NCBI RefSeq assembly: GCF_010093535.1
Contig: NW_022985211.1
Location: forward strand, 110,754-174,753
DNA from: Lindgomyces ingoldianus
Taxonomy: Eukaryota; Ascomycota; Dothideomycetes; Pleosporales; Lindgomycetaceae
Reading direction: 5' to 3'
DNA: 64,000 nt
In this document: in pieces, positions 11,801-25,100 of the stretch
Position numbering within the stretch: the stretch's first letter is position 1
How the letters are laid out: the number at the start of each line of letters is the position of its first letter
Translations under genes and position numbers: made by a program
Notes under the pieces: generated by a model
The model's database searches: none
What the model was told of the DNA's origin: nothing
Seen by the model: only the letters and a program-made list of their open reading frames with translations

Positions 11801-13500
11801 AGCCTAAACCTAGATAAAGATTTTCTACATTATCCTCTTTTACGCAAAAAGAGGCTTTTTTTTTATTATGCAGAGTTGTATTAGCAGTCTATGTAGTATG
11901 CATTAAGCAGTTCCTAGAGGTATTAGTTTGCCCTTTAGTTTATAGTAACTTAAAGTAATGCCTATAAGTTGCTAAATAAAGCTTTATATAAAGGCTTAAT
12001 AGTAAACATAGCATGTTCTAGTTCTAGTTATCCTTAATAGGCTTATATAATAGTAGTGTGCAGTAGAACATTCTCTTAAAATTTTATTTTTAGTGCCTTT
12101 TATGTAAGTATAAGCTTATTAATTATTATTTTAAAAACTTTATATAAACTTTTATTAAAGTTTTTTTATTAGTATTATGTAAAAGTTATTATTATCTAGT
12201 TTATCTAGTACTAGCTATAGTTTACATTAGTGTTAAAGTAACTACTTAAGGTGTTATACAAATGCTTCTAGTTATGTCTAAAGCTTATATTGTGCATATA
12301 GTATATATTTACCTAACCTTTTAAGATATTTAAAAAGATGTCTATGTACTAAGTTTCCTAGATATTTAGCTATTAACATAGATTAATAAAGATCCTTATT
12401 TTATTTATAAAGATGTTATATAGTTAACTTATGTAGTTATTATCTTTTTTTTATGCTTTTTAAAATTATATAATTTTATTTGCTAAAAGTTTTTTTTTAG
12501 TAGTTTCTCTTTAAGGTAGAAGTTTATATAGGTTGTAATGTAGTATAGATTGTGCAGGTAGTATTAGTAGTGTATACACTACTGCAGGCAGTAGTGTGTA
12601 CAATTAAGGGTGTAGAGCAGGCGTTAGGTAGGGTAGCATGTATTGTTTATATAGTAATTAGTGTAGTGCTAGCTAAAGTGTAGGAGCAAGTAATGCTAGT
12701 ACATTTAGTGTTAATAGTAGTATTATGTTTAGTTTACTTCTATGTAGAGCCTTATATAGTAATAAAAGTTATGTATAAAGCTTTTCTAGTGTAATTACTT
12801 TTTTTTATGCTATATTATACAGCTTTTAGGCTTAGGTACATTTAGTGCCTAGCTATAGTGTAATTCTCTTATCTTCTAGCACTTATATAAGCTCCCTTTT
12901 AAACGCGTAGCTAAGTGCTAAAAAGTCTTATAGTGTCTATCTTTTAAAATCCTTTATATACACACTTAAAAAAGTAGCGCCCTTCTAAGTTGTTATATAT
13001 AGATTTGTAATTATATAACTTATATATAATTAAGTTTATAAGCTTATTAAAGCTTCTAACATGTTAATCTTGTTATTCTAGTACTCTAGGCTAGTCTTGT
13101 TTTATAGTGTTGCCTCTAATATCTCTATGTCCTTTATAAGTTATTTATATAATAGAAATTATTTCTTATTTTTTTTATTATTACACAGAGTTGTTAGTTG
13201 CTAATAAGATTTTATTATAATAGTATAGTTAATTACTTTTTTAGTAGATTGTGCAGGTACTGCTGTTATCTAGCTGCTAAGTTATGCAGCTTTAATAGCT
13301 TTAGTGTGCGCCTTATACTATCTCCTTTTTACTTTATACAGTAGCAGAGCTTACTATGCAATATAAAGAATTAATGTGCTATTGTCTAGCTGCTAAGTTA
13401 TATAGCTTTAGTAGCTTTAGTGTGTGTCTTACACTATTTTCTTCTTACTCTATATAGTAGTAGAGCTTGCTGTATAATGCAAAGAATTAATCTGCTATTC
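8900..13500 (-). pseudogene. RIP-destroyed copia polyprotein (copy A)
   Basis: This is the minus-strand counterpart of the better readable copy B polyprotein at 19.9-24.4 kb. Integrase lies around 10.3-10.9 kb and reverse transcriptase around 9.1-9.7 kb. Gln and Trp codons are replaced by stops. The small plus-strand frame 10334-10531 is only a shadow of the integrase region. Confidence 0.75.
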
Positions 13501-13658
13501 TAAAAAATAAGTAACTAAATAAAGTACTTTGCAGAGTGTAAGTGCTCTATTATTACTCTTTTTAAAAAATAAGTAATAAAATAAAGTACCTTATAAAGTG
13601 TAAGTACTTTATTATTACTTTTGCTAATTTATAGTTAATTAAATTAACTACTAATTAG

Positions 13659-13938
13659 TGTTAAATAAGCTCTAATAGCTAGCTGCTTATAGTATAAGCA
13701 CTTAAGTAGTAAAAGTAAGAGTAGTGTATAGTGTGCATAGTGTATAAGGTAGGTAAAGTAAGAGTAACATGTTTCTAGTTTTATTGCTCTTGTCTTTCCT
13801 CTGTATAAAGGAAAAAGGGGATATCTAGATGTTTGCGCACAGAGGTTTACGCACAAGCATCACGTGACATAGATACGTGATCCTGCTCGTGCGCGATCGC
13901 TTGTATCCAGGCCGCGACGCTGCTGCTGCGTACAGACA
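13659..13938 (-). repeat. 280-bp copia-A LTR (5' LTR of copy A)
   Basis: It begins TGTTAAATAAGC and ends GTACAGACA. Its inner (left) half is AT-converted and its outer (right) half is GC-rich. That is the reverse polarity to the inner/outer pattern at the other end of the same element. Confidence 0.93.
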
Positions 13939-13943
13939 CCTTT

Positions 13944-14840
13944 ATTTTAATGTTTTTATTTAGTAGTACCTAGTAGTGTAGTTATTATTAATATAGTAAA
14001 TTTGTTATTTATAGTAATAAGTGTTTACTTACTTTACCTATATAGTCTAGTTAATTTTGTTAGTTTTTTTTTTTAGCTATTATCTAAATCTCTACTTTAG
14101 AGGTATTATTATGCACCTAACATCCTATAGCTTAGTCTGCTAACTAATAATAGCATTAAAGAAAATTACTATGCTGCTCTGCCTCTCTTCTAGAGCCTCT
14201 TTAAAGGCGTTTTAAGTTATCTACTTTTAAGCTGCCTACGCTCTTGCCTACAGCTTTTAAGTTAAGTTTTTCTATTAGTCCTTTAAATTAAAGAAATGTA
14301 AATATTACACTTTACATAATAAAAAATGCAACCCTATATAAATATAGTTTAATACTGCTAGGGTATAGTTTACTAACACACATGTAGGTCTCTTTTTATT
14401 ACAAGAAGGAATTCCTAGTCCTTTAAAGCTATCTTAAGCTATAGGCAGCAGCCTAAAATGTAAGGAGTAAAGAGAATAAAAAAGAAGCTTTTAAAGCTAT
14501 TTTAGAGTTTACTTAGAACCTAGCGCAGGTAGTGTAGGTTATAAAGAGTTAGGAAGCTAGGCTTCCTGCAGCTAGTGTTTAAGTAGCCTTATTCTACTAA
14601 AATACTAAGCTGCTCTAACAGGTTTTAGCCTTAAAAGCTCTAGTGTTTAACCTTTAGGCAGACATTGCAGCGCTTTTAGGCGGCTAAGGATAAGGTAAAG
14701 GGGGTTTAGAGAGAGTCTAGAGGGGGGAGAGGAGAGGAAGAAGGGCAGAGGAGGAGAAAGAGAAGAGTCTAGAGGTGTCTAACAGCTTGCTGTTAGACCT
14801 CCTAAGCAACATGTCTATAGAGTTATAATAATATTATGTA
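13944..14840 (-). other. Gypsy-E non-coding interior with purine-rich tract
   Basis: About 900 bp lie between copia A and the H-like segment. I see no domain in it. Its right part has a run of about 90 bp that is nearly all A and G on the plus strand (about 14,690-14,776), immediately followed by a perfect 22-bp palindrome (14777-14798). Confidence 0.5.
14777..14798. repeat. Perfect inverted repeat (10-bp arms, 2-bp loop)
   Basis: The arms gtctaacagc and gctgttagac are separated by tt. They directly follow the purine-rich tract, and no U-run follows. The function is unknown. Confidence 0.7.
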
Positions 14841-15404
14841 AAAATATAATCTAACTTTTTACTCTTATACCTTATTATCTACTAAGTAATCTATACCTTC
14901 TATACTAGCTTTAAAAGCCTTAATCTACTTTTATAAAGCTCTTAGTAGTCCTAGCTAATTTAGATGCTTATTATAAAAGGCTTTTAATTTATAAAAAGAA
15001 CCTATAAAATTTAACGCCTTATACTAGACTAGATTAGAGTTATGTTTTACCTATTTTACTTAGTACTTAAGCGTTTTCTAGTAGAGCTTACTAGCAAGTA
15101 TTTTCTCTACTTTTTACTTCTCTACTTTATTAATAGTAATGCTAGGGGGTCTTAGAAGTTTTTATTTTAAAAGAGAATCTTAGAGGTCTTTGCAGAGCAC
15201 TTTTAGTGCAAAAACATTATGTATCTTTAACCCTAAGGGTAGTTCTAGGCAGTATAAGTTACTAACTTACTTAAGTACTTTAAAAGAACTTTTTTATTAA
15301 TTAGATAGTTTTTAGCTAAGTCTCTAAACAGCTTGGTTCTTTATGCTTAGGTAGACTATGTTACTAACCTTCTAGTTAACTAGCTAGCAGTAGCAGTTAA
15401 CTAT
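14840..15404. repeat. Repeat H, second copy (H2), intact across three insertion points
   Basis: H2 aligns with 4863-5114, then 6981-7153, then 27266 to about 27,365. It thus shows the unoccupied versions of the sites used by pogo F4, pogo G and gypsy-E. Similarity to the 27.3-kb copy stops near 15,404, where gypsy-E integrase sequence begins. Its left limit is uncertain. Confidence 0.7.
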
Positions 15405-18400
15405 AGTTTACATCTAATCCTAGGCCTTTTCTATATAGGTCTTTACTAGCTTCTAAGCTGCGTGCATGTAAGTTGCTAATGCTAAGGCATCTTTCTAATT
15501 TAACTTGTCTATAGCTGTAATAAGTTCTGTAGAATGTTTCTAGTCCTAGCTTTAACATAGTTTAGAGCTGTATAGAACTTAATATAAAGATATTTTAATT
15601 ATTACATAAGGCAAGGTTATCTAAGCCTAATTAATTAAAGGCAGTAAGGAACTCTAGTTATTTTAGTAAAAGAATATAAAAAGTCTTAGTCTTTAATTAC
15701 TATACTTATTTATAATCTCTGTTTAGCTATCTGTTTTTTTATAATAGGCAGCAAAAAGCTTAACTTTTACACTTAAAATTTAACAGAATTTAGACTAGAA
15801 ACTAGATACAAACTAAGGTCCTTAATTAAAAATAATAGTTTTAGGTGTGTAGCTAAAATAGTACACTTATTAAATAAATAAAGCAGCTATTTTTTAAGCG
15901 TTAATTATTTTATAGTAAAAGATAAAAATAGGTTGTTTTAATAAGTAATTAATTATAACTATAATTTAATTATATCTAGACTTGTCTTTAAAAAACTCCT
16001 TAAAGTTAATGCATAGGTGCTGCATTAGTTAAGTAGGAATTAGCAGAGGGTAGATAAAGCGTAGGGTTTAGGTCTGTTTTAGATAAGCCTTACAACAAAA
16101 AAGGTAATTCTATACATATTATTTACAAGTAGCCTCTATACTCTTCTAGTAGTACTTTTAGGCTAGTAACTAATAGGTCTTAGTAGCACTTAAGTGTGCT
16201 AAGGATACCTAGTTATAGACTTTTTAGATAAGTTAGGTACATAGTAACAAGTCTGCTAGCACACATAAGCAGTTATTATAAAGAAGTAGTCTGTTTCCTA
16301 TTTAATAATAGCAGAGTAAGATTTTTTACTCTTACATAAAAAAGGCTTAATTTTTTTAGAGTAATGTGTTAATTAATTCTAAAAAATCTAAAAACATAAC
16401 TGAATTTAGTCTTTCTATAACATTTAGTAAGGTTGCTTAAGTTATTATTTAAGTAATATAGTACTAGGCTAATTCCTTATTAATTTAGGGGTAGAGTTAG
16501 TGTAGTCTAAGTAGGACTCTTAACTAGTTATTAGTTTAAGCTGCTTTTAAATTTTCTACGTCTTATTTACAACAGCTAAAGATGTCTGCCCTAGCATTGT
16601 TCTTACTAAGGGTGTACTTAATTTAGAAGTAATACTAAGCTAACTTTTTCGCTTAATAGACCTAATAAGCATTTAGCACCTTTATTATTATAAAGTACTT
16701 TAATAACTAATAATTAGTATATACTAGAGTGCTTGTTGTTGCTAATATAAGCTTAGCCTTTTATTATTTAAACACTATAATAATTGCAAATAGCTTCTTA
16801 TTATATATTTCTTAGTTTAGCTCTAAACTAGATAGTACCTTGCTATAGAATAAAACAGGGCACTAATTTCTATTAGCATGTTTCTAAGATAGGACTCCTA
16901 CTACTACTCTATTAAAAGTGTTAGTTTTAATTTTAGTTTATAATATAAAGTTAAAATAGCAGAGTGTAGGTATTCTTAGTAGCTTAGACTTTAGCTTTTT
17001 AAAAGCTATATTACACTCTAAAGTCTATATAAAAGGGGTAGTAGAACTTTAAAGCGCAATAATTAGTTTTACTATATAAAAGAATTCTAAAATAAATTAT
17101 TAATAAAATCTAGTAAAGCCTAGGAAGGATTTTACACCTGTTATAGTAGTAGGCGCCTGCTAGTTGCGTAGCACCTCTACTTTCTAGGGGTTAACTTCTA
17201 GTTCTTTGTTTAAGAGTATATAGCTAAGATACTTTATTTAAGTAATATAAAATTTACTTTTTCTAATCTTTACTTATAATTCTGCTTACTAGAGCCTTTT
17301 TAAGACCTTTTTAACATAGAAGATATAAGTTGCTTTATTTTTAAAGTAGATAAAAATGTTATTTAGATAAGTAATGTAAAAGTTATCTAGGTAGTTAATT
17401 AATACATTATTTATATAGCGCTAGTAAGTTACTAGGCTATTATATAATCTAAAAAGCAAGACTTTACACTTATATATTCTATATTATGTCTAAAAGGTTA
17501 TACACTTTTTAAAGCTTAGGTCTATCCTAATCTTGTTAAAAGCTGCGCAAATATTAAACTTTATAAAAATAGCTGCTTTTATAGGTCTTAATAAGAGTTT
17601 GTTTATACATAGTATTAGATACATATTTTTATAGGTAATAGCATTAAGTTTACAGTAATTAACATAAATATGTAAGTTGCTATTTAGTTTCTGTACATAA
17701 AAAATAAGAAATGTAAAAGGGCTCTAACTCTGCTTAATAAAGCTATATTTTAGATTATTTATAACATACTTCTTTATTACCTCTAGTTCCTTAACGTTTT
17801 ATTTGTATAAGAGGCTATAACTATTAAGAAGAGGTTCTGTAAGAACAATCTTATAGTTGTATAGGCAATGTGCTAGTAATTAGTAGGCTGCAGTGTAGCT
17901 AAATACATCTTAGTACTAACAGTATTTAGATAGTAATTAGAGGTTTACTAATGCTTTAGTTTTATATTTATTATCTAACTATAAAGCTTGCTTGTCTTTA
18001 ATTAACTACTTAATTTTATAAATAAAAGTTAAAAAGAACTTATTTTTTTTTATATTAAAATAAAAAGCATTTACTAAAATTAAGGCAATAGTAGCTAAAT
18101 AGACCTTCTTTAAACCTATTCTAGACTTCTTAATAAATAGGCAGAAGAATAATTTAAGTGTCTTTAAACTATAGATAATAAGAGATCTGTATAATTTTAG
18201 TAGCCTTAGTAAACCCTTAATACAGTAGATTATTAGGCTGTATAACTACTAAAATTAGTTTTTTTCTTATAGTGTGTTATGTTATTTAATATCTAGCTCT
18301 ACTTCTTTATTATGCGCAGGCTAGGTTAATTGCATAAGCAAAGGCAGTAAAGGTTTATAAGTAAGTAGATATTTACTAGGCTATATAATCTAATTTCTCT

Positions 18401-18498
18401 TTATATCTAAATAAAGTTTAAAACAATGTAACTATTTAATGCTAATAATATAATTCTAAGAGCTAAGGTCTATAATAACAAAGAGGCAGTTTTAGATA
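15405..18498 (-). pseudogene. RIP-destroyed gypsy-E pol (reverse transcriptase, RNase H, integrase)
   Basis: On the minus strand near 17.34 kb, ITYLNNIFIYF matches the YLDDILIYS catalytic motif with both Asp changed to Asn (GAC to AAC, the RIP direction). Upstream is DNFYITYLN. Downstream, near 17.13 kb, comes the typical LTPRK-like and SFLGF-like region following reverse transcriptase. RNase H should follow near 16.6-16.9 kb and integrase near 15.4-16.3 kb, but these are barely readable. The order reverse transcriptase before integrase identifies Ty3/gypsy. Copia B interrupts at 18504. Confidence 0.75.
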
Positions 18499-18503
18499 CT
18501 TCT

Positions 18504-18783
18504 TGTCCGTACGCAGCAGCAGCGTCGCGGCCTGGATACGAGCGATCGCGCACGAGCAGGATCACGTATCTATGTTACATAATGCTTGTGCGTAAACCTC
18601 TGTGCATAAACATCTAGATATCCCCTTTTTTTTTTATATAAAGAAAAGACAAGAGTAATAGAACTAGAAGTATGTTACTCTTACCTTACCTACCTTATAC
18701 ACTGTGCATACTATACACTACTCTTACTTTTACTACTTAAGTGCTTATACTATAAGCAGCTAGCTATTAGAGCCTATTTAACA
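18504..18783 (+). repeat. 280-bp copia-A LTR (5' LTR of copy B)
   Basis: It starts TGTCCGTACGCAGCAGCAG and ends cctatttaaca. The first 90 bp are essentially un-RIPped (gcgtcgcggcctgg), and the inner half is AT-rich. Confidence 0.94.
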
Positions 18784-19899
18784 CTAATTAGTAGTTAATT
18801 TAATTAACTATAAATTAGTAAAAGTAATAATAAAGTACTTACACTTTATAAAGTACTTTATTTTATTACTTATCTTTTAGAAAGAGTAATAGCAGAGTAC
18901 TTATGCTTTATAAAGTACTTTATTTTATTACTTATCTCTTAGAATAGCAAATTAATCCTTTACATTATACAGCAAGCTCTGCTACTATATAGAGTAAGAA
19001 GAAGATAGTGTAAGACGCACACTAAAGCTACTAAAGCTATATAACTTAGTAGCTAGACAATAGCACATTAATTATTTACATTATACAGTAAGCTCTGCTA
19101 CTATACAAAGTAAGGAGGAGATAGTGTAAGGCGCACACTAAAGCTATTAAAGCTGCACAACCTAGCAGCTAGATAATAGCAGTACCTGCGCAATCTACTG
19201 CACAAGTAATTAACTTTACACTTTATAAGGCACTTTGTTTTATTACTTATTTTTTAGAAAAAGTAATAATAAAGTACTTATACTTTATAAGGTACTTTAT
19301 TTAGTTACTTATTTCTTAAAATAGTAAATTAATTCTTTACATTATACAGCAAGCTCTGCTACTGTACAAAGTAAAAAGGAAATAGTGTAAGGCGCACACT
19401 AAAGCTATTAAAGCTGCACAACTTAGCAGCTAGATAACAGCAGTACCTACATAATTTACTAGAAAAGTAATTAACTATACTATTATAATAAAATTTTATT
19501 AGCAACTAATAACTCTACATAATAATAAGAAAAATAAAAAATAATTTTTATTATATAAATAACTTATAAAAGATATAAAAATATTAGAGGTAACACTATA
19601 AAATAAGACTAGCCTAGAGTACTAGAATAATAAAATTAACATGTTAAAGGCTTTAATAAGCCTATAAACTTAATTATATATAAGTTATATAATTACTAAT
19701 CTATGCATAATAACTTAAAAGGGCGCTACCTTTTTAAGTGTGTACATAAAAAATTTTAAAAAATAGACACTATAAGACTTTTTAGCACTTAGCTGTGTGT
19801 TTAAAAGGGAGCTTATATAAGTGCTAAAGGATAAGAGAATTACACTATAGCTAGGCACTAAAGGTACTTAAGCCTAGAAGCTATATAATATAGCATAAA

Positions 19900-22800
19900 A
19901 AAAAGTAATTGCACTAAAAAGGCTTTATATATAACTTTTATTACTATATAAAGCTCTACATAAAAGTAGACTAAATGTAATGCTACTATTAACACTAAAT
20001 GTACTAGTATTACCTACTCTTACACCTTAACTAGCACTACACTAATTACTGTACAAACAATACATGCTACCCTACCTAACGCCTGCTCTACACCCTTAAT
20101 TGTACACACCACTGCCTGCAGTAGTGTATGCACTACTAATACTACCTGCATAATCTATACTATATTACAACCTGTACAAACTTTTACTTTAAAGAGAAAC
20201 TGCTAAAGAAAAACTTCTAGTAAATAAAATTATATAATTTTAAAAAGTATAAAAGAAAAATAATAACTACATAAGTTAACTATATAACATTTTTATAAAT
20301 AAAATAAAAAATTTTATTAATTTATATTAATAGCTAGATATTTAAAAAACTTAGTATATAGACATCTTTCTAAATATCCTAAAAGGTTAGGTAAATATAT
20401 ACTATATGCATAATATAGGCTCTAGACATAACTAGAAGCATTTATATAACACCTTAAGTAGTTACTTTAACACTAATGTAAACTATAGCTAGTACTAGAT
20501 AAACTAGATAATAATAACTTTTATATAATACTAATAAAAAAACTTTAATAAAAGTTTATATAAAGTTTTTAAAATAATAATTAATAAGCTTACACTTATA
20601 TAAAGAGCACTAAAAATAAAATTTTAAGAGACTATTCTACTGCACACTACTATTATATAAGCCTGTTAAGGATAACTAAAACTAGAATATGCTATGTTTA
20701 CTATTAAGCCTTTATATAAAGCCTTACTTAGCAACTTATAAGCATTACTTTAAGTTACTATAGACTAAAAGGTAAACTAATACCTCTAGAAACTGCCTAA
20801 TGCATACTATATAAACTGCTAATATAACTTTACATAACAAAAAAAAAGCTTCTCTCTGCGTAGAAAAAGATAATGTAAAAAATCTTTATTTAGGTTTAGG
20901 CTATAATCTAGAGATAACTATACACAGATAAAGAAGTGCTTTGTCTGCTATAAAAAAAATATTAGTTATTAAACTACTCTTATAATAACTATACATAAGT
21001 AAAAAACTAGTACATTACTTTATATAAAGATTTTTATAATAAGACTTTATTATATAAAGCTATTACTTTATACATCTAAAACTTTAAAAGTTACTCTAAG
21101 GAAGAGAATAATTTACATAATATAAAAAAATAAAATAAAAAAGTAAGGATGCTAAAAAAGCTGTTAACTACTTTACTTTTACTACCTATCTACACTATGT
21201 AATAGAAGAGGACATTTACAGCATTAAACTTAAAGAATATGCGAAGTAGTTTATCCTTAATAACTAATACTATATAGTATACTAAAGTAAACTATAAGAT
21301 ATAAGTGCAGTAAAAATTTCTACTATTAATAAGTCTTAACTTAAAGTGTATATATAAAAAAACCTATATATAAAAATTAATTAAACACTTAGCTAAATAG
21401 ATATTAGCTTTAAAAGCTAGACACTAAAAAAATTAATTAGTACTATATAAATCTAGAACCTAATTAGTCTAGTTACATACTATATTTTAGAGACTTTAAC
21501 ACTATTTCTACTATTACTAGTAAATGTTAACTAACTTAAAGTATACTTTAATAACATTTTAAATATTATTATATAAAAATAAGAACACTTTTTTTTTAAT
21601 GTTAGTAAGAAAGAATTTGTGTCTTTTTTTACTAAATTAGAACTTTACTGCTTTTACTGCTAATTTAGACACCCTTACATAAAAAAACTCTAAAAGATGC
21701 TAACTAGCGCTAGCTACAACATTAATGCTGCAGTGCTAGAAGAGATTAAGAAGTTCTGCTACTTTTGCTAATTATATAACTAGGCTTTATAAAAATTTAA
21801 GTTTATAATTAAAAATAATACTTACTTTAACTATAAAGTTATTATTAATGTTATATAAATTAATAATAAAAATGTTTTATATATTATTAATATAAACACA
21901 TTATTTTAGGCTACTACATTCCTAAAATTTATGTCTATATAAGATACCTAGAATGCACTATGTAAATGCTAGATTAACACTTATTAAAAACCCTTAGACT
22001 ATATTATGCATAACCTTAGTATAAACTTTGCTTTAAAGAATTTTTAAGCTTATATAAAGATTATAAGAGCTATATATAGGCAGATGCCTATAAAAGCATA
22101 TTAAGTAGTTAGAAAAGTTAAGTGTGCACATACACCTCTTTAATAAGTGTTTAACATTCTAAAGACTAAGCTAGGTAACTGTACAGATAATAAGGCTATC
22201 TTATAGATAGCAGTTAAGGCTCTAAATAACACAGCTAGCCTACATAGTCTAGTACCTATGCTGCTAGTCTTTAAAGCATACTTAAGAATTAACCTAAACT
22301 TTTTACTATTACTAGACATTATTACATAAGTAAGCGCTGTATAAAAAGTAATAAAGATACTTTAAAAAGACTATATAAAAGTAAATATTAATTATGTAAT
22401 TAACACTTATAATAGCTTTATAACATATAAAGTTCTTAACTTTCTTCTTAGCTTAGAAATTATAGCATAAAAAAAGAAAAAAGGCTAGACTAGCTTATAT
22501 AAAATTAAGAGTATTAAAGAGAAAAATATTATTATTAAATAAAAAAATAGCCTACTAAAGCTCTAATATACACAGGTTAAACTATACTATAAAAAAAAAA
22601 AGATAACTTACCTACAACAGATAACCTAGATAAACTAATCTTTACATAAAAAGATTTTTTAAAGAAAAAAAAAAAAACAGCTTTATAAAAATGTTATAAA
22701 GGTAAAACTAAAGCCTACTACAGACTAAGCCCTTTAGAATAGTAATGCTGCACTAGTGCAAAAGAAAAATATAAATACTAAAAAAAGTAAAAAGTAAAGA

Positions 22801-24400
22801 AAACTTACATAAAGTCTAGACTAGGTATTTCTAACCTAGAAAAAAAAATAATTAGGCCTTATTTATTAAGCTTTATATAGATAGTGTAATTACTACACCT
22901 AAAAAACTATTTAAAAAATTAGACTATATAAAGATAAATACCTTAATTACTAACAGCACTTTTAAGGTTATAGCATATAACTTAATAAAGTATAAAAGTT
23001 AGATTTTTAACTTTTGCTTTATATAAAAAGTAAAAGGCAAAACAACTTAACTATACAAGAAATCCTGCCTAGTGTTTACTAGCTACTTAAATAAAAATAA
23101 AAAAAAAATTCTTACTTAGTTACTAACTATTTAGAGGATAAGCTAGAAACTACTTCTAGCTATAAAAGTAAGCCTAAGAGCTATATATAAAATGCATTTT
23201 AAACTGTGTAATATTATATAAGTATACATTTAATTAATAAATAAGCTTATGCGCACACTATATATAAAGCTACTAAAAAAAATGCGCTAGAGCTTCCTAC
23301 TAAATATAATACTCTAGGTTATATAACCTTTGTATAAAGCTGCTAAATTAGGACTGTATTAGTTTAAAACATACTATAACTACTATAAAAAAAAGCTGCG
23401 CATGCACATCTTTTTATATAACTTTTACTTTTTAATTACTAATAAAGAAAAGCACACTTTTAGTATTACTAGCTTATAGATAGATAACACTTTAAGCATT
23501 ATAATAAAAGATTTTATGCAAAGAAAAAAAAAAACTATAAAAAGTAAAGTTTTATATAAAAAGTAAGACTATTTTAGTAAAAAAGTAGCTTATTAAGTTT
23601 AATAGTAAAAGAATTAAACTTACACATAACATAGTAGTTTTTACTTAGAAAAAATAAGTAAGCTACCTTTATATAATTAACTTAAAAGATAAAGATGCTG
23701 CATAATAATATGTTAAGTAATATATAAGAATAGTATATATTACATTTATGTGTTAACAAAAGGTAGCATTTAACTTATTTATTACTGCATAAACTATAGA
23801 CCTTTTATATAATAACATTAACACACTTAACATATAAATCTAATAGTAGATAGATAATAGTAAGTGTAGTCTTACCTTTTTACTATTATAGCTTAATTAT
23901 GTAAAGCTGTTTATCTTTATAAATAAATTATTTACTAATAATAAAAACTTTAGCTTATAGCTAGAATTCTTAATTATATTAAGTAATAAAAATTATATAA
24001 AGTAAAGTAACTGCTTTAAAATACTAGGCAACATTATACACTAAAATTCTACTAAGTGTAAAAGAGTAACTAGAAGTGTCTTTACTAGTAAACTATATAG
24101 AATAGTTAAAAGGTTTAATAATGCAATTACACTTAGAACAACTCTATAGTAAATTATATAAATGCTTAAACTACTACTAATCTTAGTAGTAATTTACATA
24201 GACTTAAAGTTTCTATATAATTACCTTATTAAGCTAAGCACTACTAGTAAAAAGTAACTTATAATTAACATTATATTACTCTATAAATTATATAAAAAAA
24301 AGAAATTACTAAAATTAAGTAAATTAATAGTAAAAATAACTTAGTAGATATATGTATAAAAAAAACACTAAACTAGGCTCTTTAATTACTAGTCCTAACT
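19900..24400 (+). pseudogene. RIP-destroyed copia polyprotein (copy B): gag, protease, integrase, reverse transcriptase
   Basis: With stops read as Gln, the pre-integrase/integrase block appears at 21.66-22.33 kb: FRHPYIKKL, then KKFCYFCQLYNQAL, then INFALKNFQAYIKI, then VKALNNTASLHSLVP followed by MLLVFKAYLRI. This matches the common fungal Ty1/copia integrase ending in a VKAxNDTAGPDGLVPTLLVFGAYPR-type sequence. Reverse transcriptase follows at about 22.95-23.56 kb, including the PLYKAAKLGLYQFKTYYN counterpart of the LYGxxEAGxHWFxTY motif. Integrase precedes reverse transcriptase, which defines copia. No frame is open beyond a few dozen codons. Confidence 0.85.
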
Positions 24401-24815
24401 AACTGCCTCTATGTCTAAATAGAAGCATCTATAGACTAGCTAGATCTTATGCGCAAAGATGCTTTAGACTAACTAGACTAATAACACCTTTATATAAGGC
24501 CTATTTCTCTTTATTTTATTTTTTTTGTATTATACATAATTATTTTTCTTATTATAAGGATCTGTTACTGCTAGCACTATATAAAAAAAGAAAAGAGCTA
24601 GGGGATTGTACAGTAGGGCTTAGAAAGTAAAAGATAAAGAAGAAAAAAGCTATTTATATAGTGTAACTAGCCTATTCTAACGCATAGCATTACTAAGGCA
24701 AGTTCTAATAAATAAGGTAAAGTAAAGGCAGAACATAATTAGATAGACCTATATAGACAGAAGGGAGGTAACGCGTACAGAAGGCAACTCTTTAGACAAA
24801 AAAAAAAGTTGCTAG

Positions 24816-25095
24816 TGTCTATACATAGTAGTAGTGTTATAGCTTAGATATAAGTAATTACGCATAAGCAAGATTATGTATCTATGTTATATAATGCTTA
24901 TGTGTAAACCTCTGTGCATAAACATCTAGATATCCCCCTTTTTCTCTGTACAGAGGAAAGATAAGAGTAATAGAACTAGAAACATGTTGCCCTTACTTTA
25001 CCTACCTTATACGCAGTGCACACTGTACACTACTCTTACTCTTGCTACTTAAGTGCTTATACTACAAGCAGCTAGCTGTCAGAGCCTATTTAACA
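24816..25095 (+). repeat. 280-bp copia-A LTR (3' LTR of copy B)
   Basis: It starts TGTCTATACATAG and ends cctatttaaca. Here the inner-facing 120 bp are almost completely AT-converted, while the outer part keeps ctctgtacagag. Confidence 0.94.
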
Positions 25096-25100
25096 CTTCT

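Larger units (their letters stand above)
7610..13938 (-). mobile_element. Copia-A copy A: complete Ty1/copia element, TSD ccttt
   Basis: LTRs of 280 bp lie at 7610-7889 and 13659-13938. The TSD ccttt is at 7605-7609 and 13939-13943. Length is 6329 bp. On the minus strand the order is 5' LTR, gag, integrase (about 10.3-10.9 kb), reverse transcriptase (about 9.1-9.7 kb), 3' LTR; integrase before reverse transcriptase is the copia order. Stops fill all frames. The 3' LTR and the adjacent 200 bp (7890 to about 8100) are nearly un-RIPped. Confidence 0.93.
18504..25095 (+). mobile_element. Copia-A copy B: complete Ty1/copia element, TSD cttct
   Basis: LTRs of 280 bp lie at 18504-18783 and 24816-25095, with TSD cttct at 18499-18503 and 25096-25100. 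Length is 6592 bp. It is oriented opposite to copies A and C and inserted in gypsy-E between pol and gag. The two LTRs show mirror-image RIP. In the 5' LTR the left half is GC-rich and the right half converted. In the 3' LTR the left half is converted and the right half largely spared. Confidence 0.94.
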
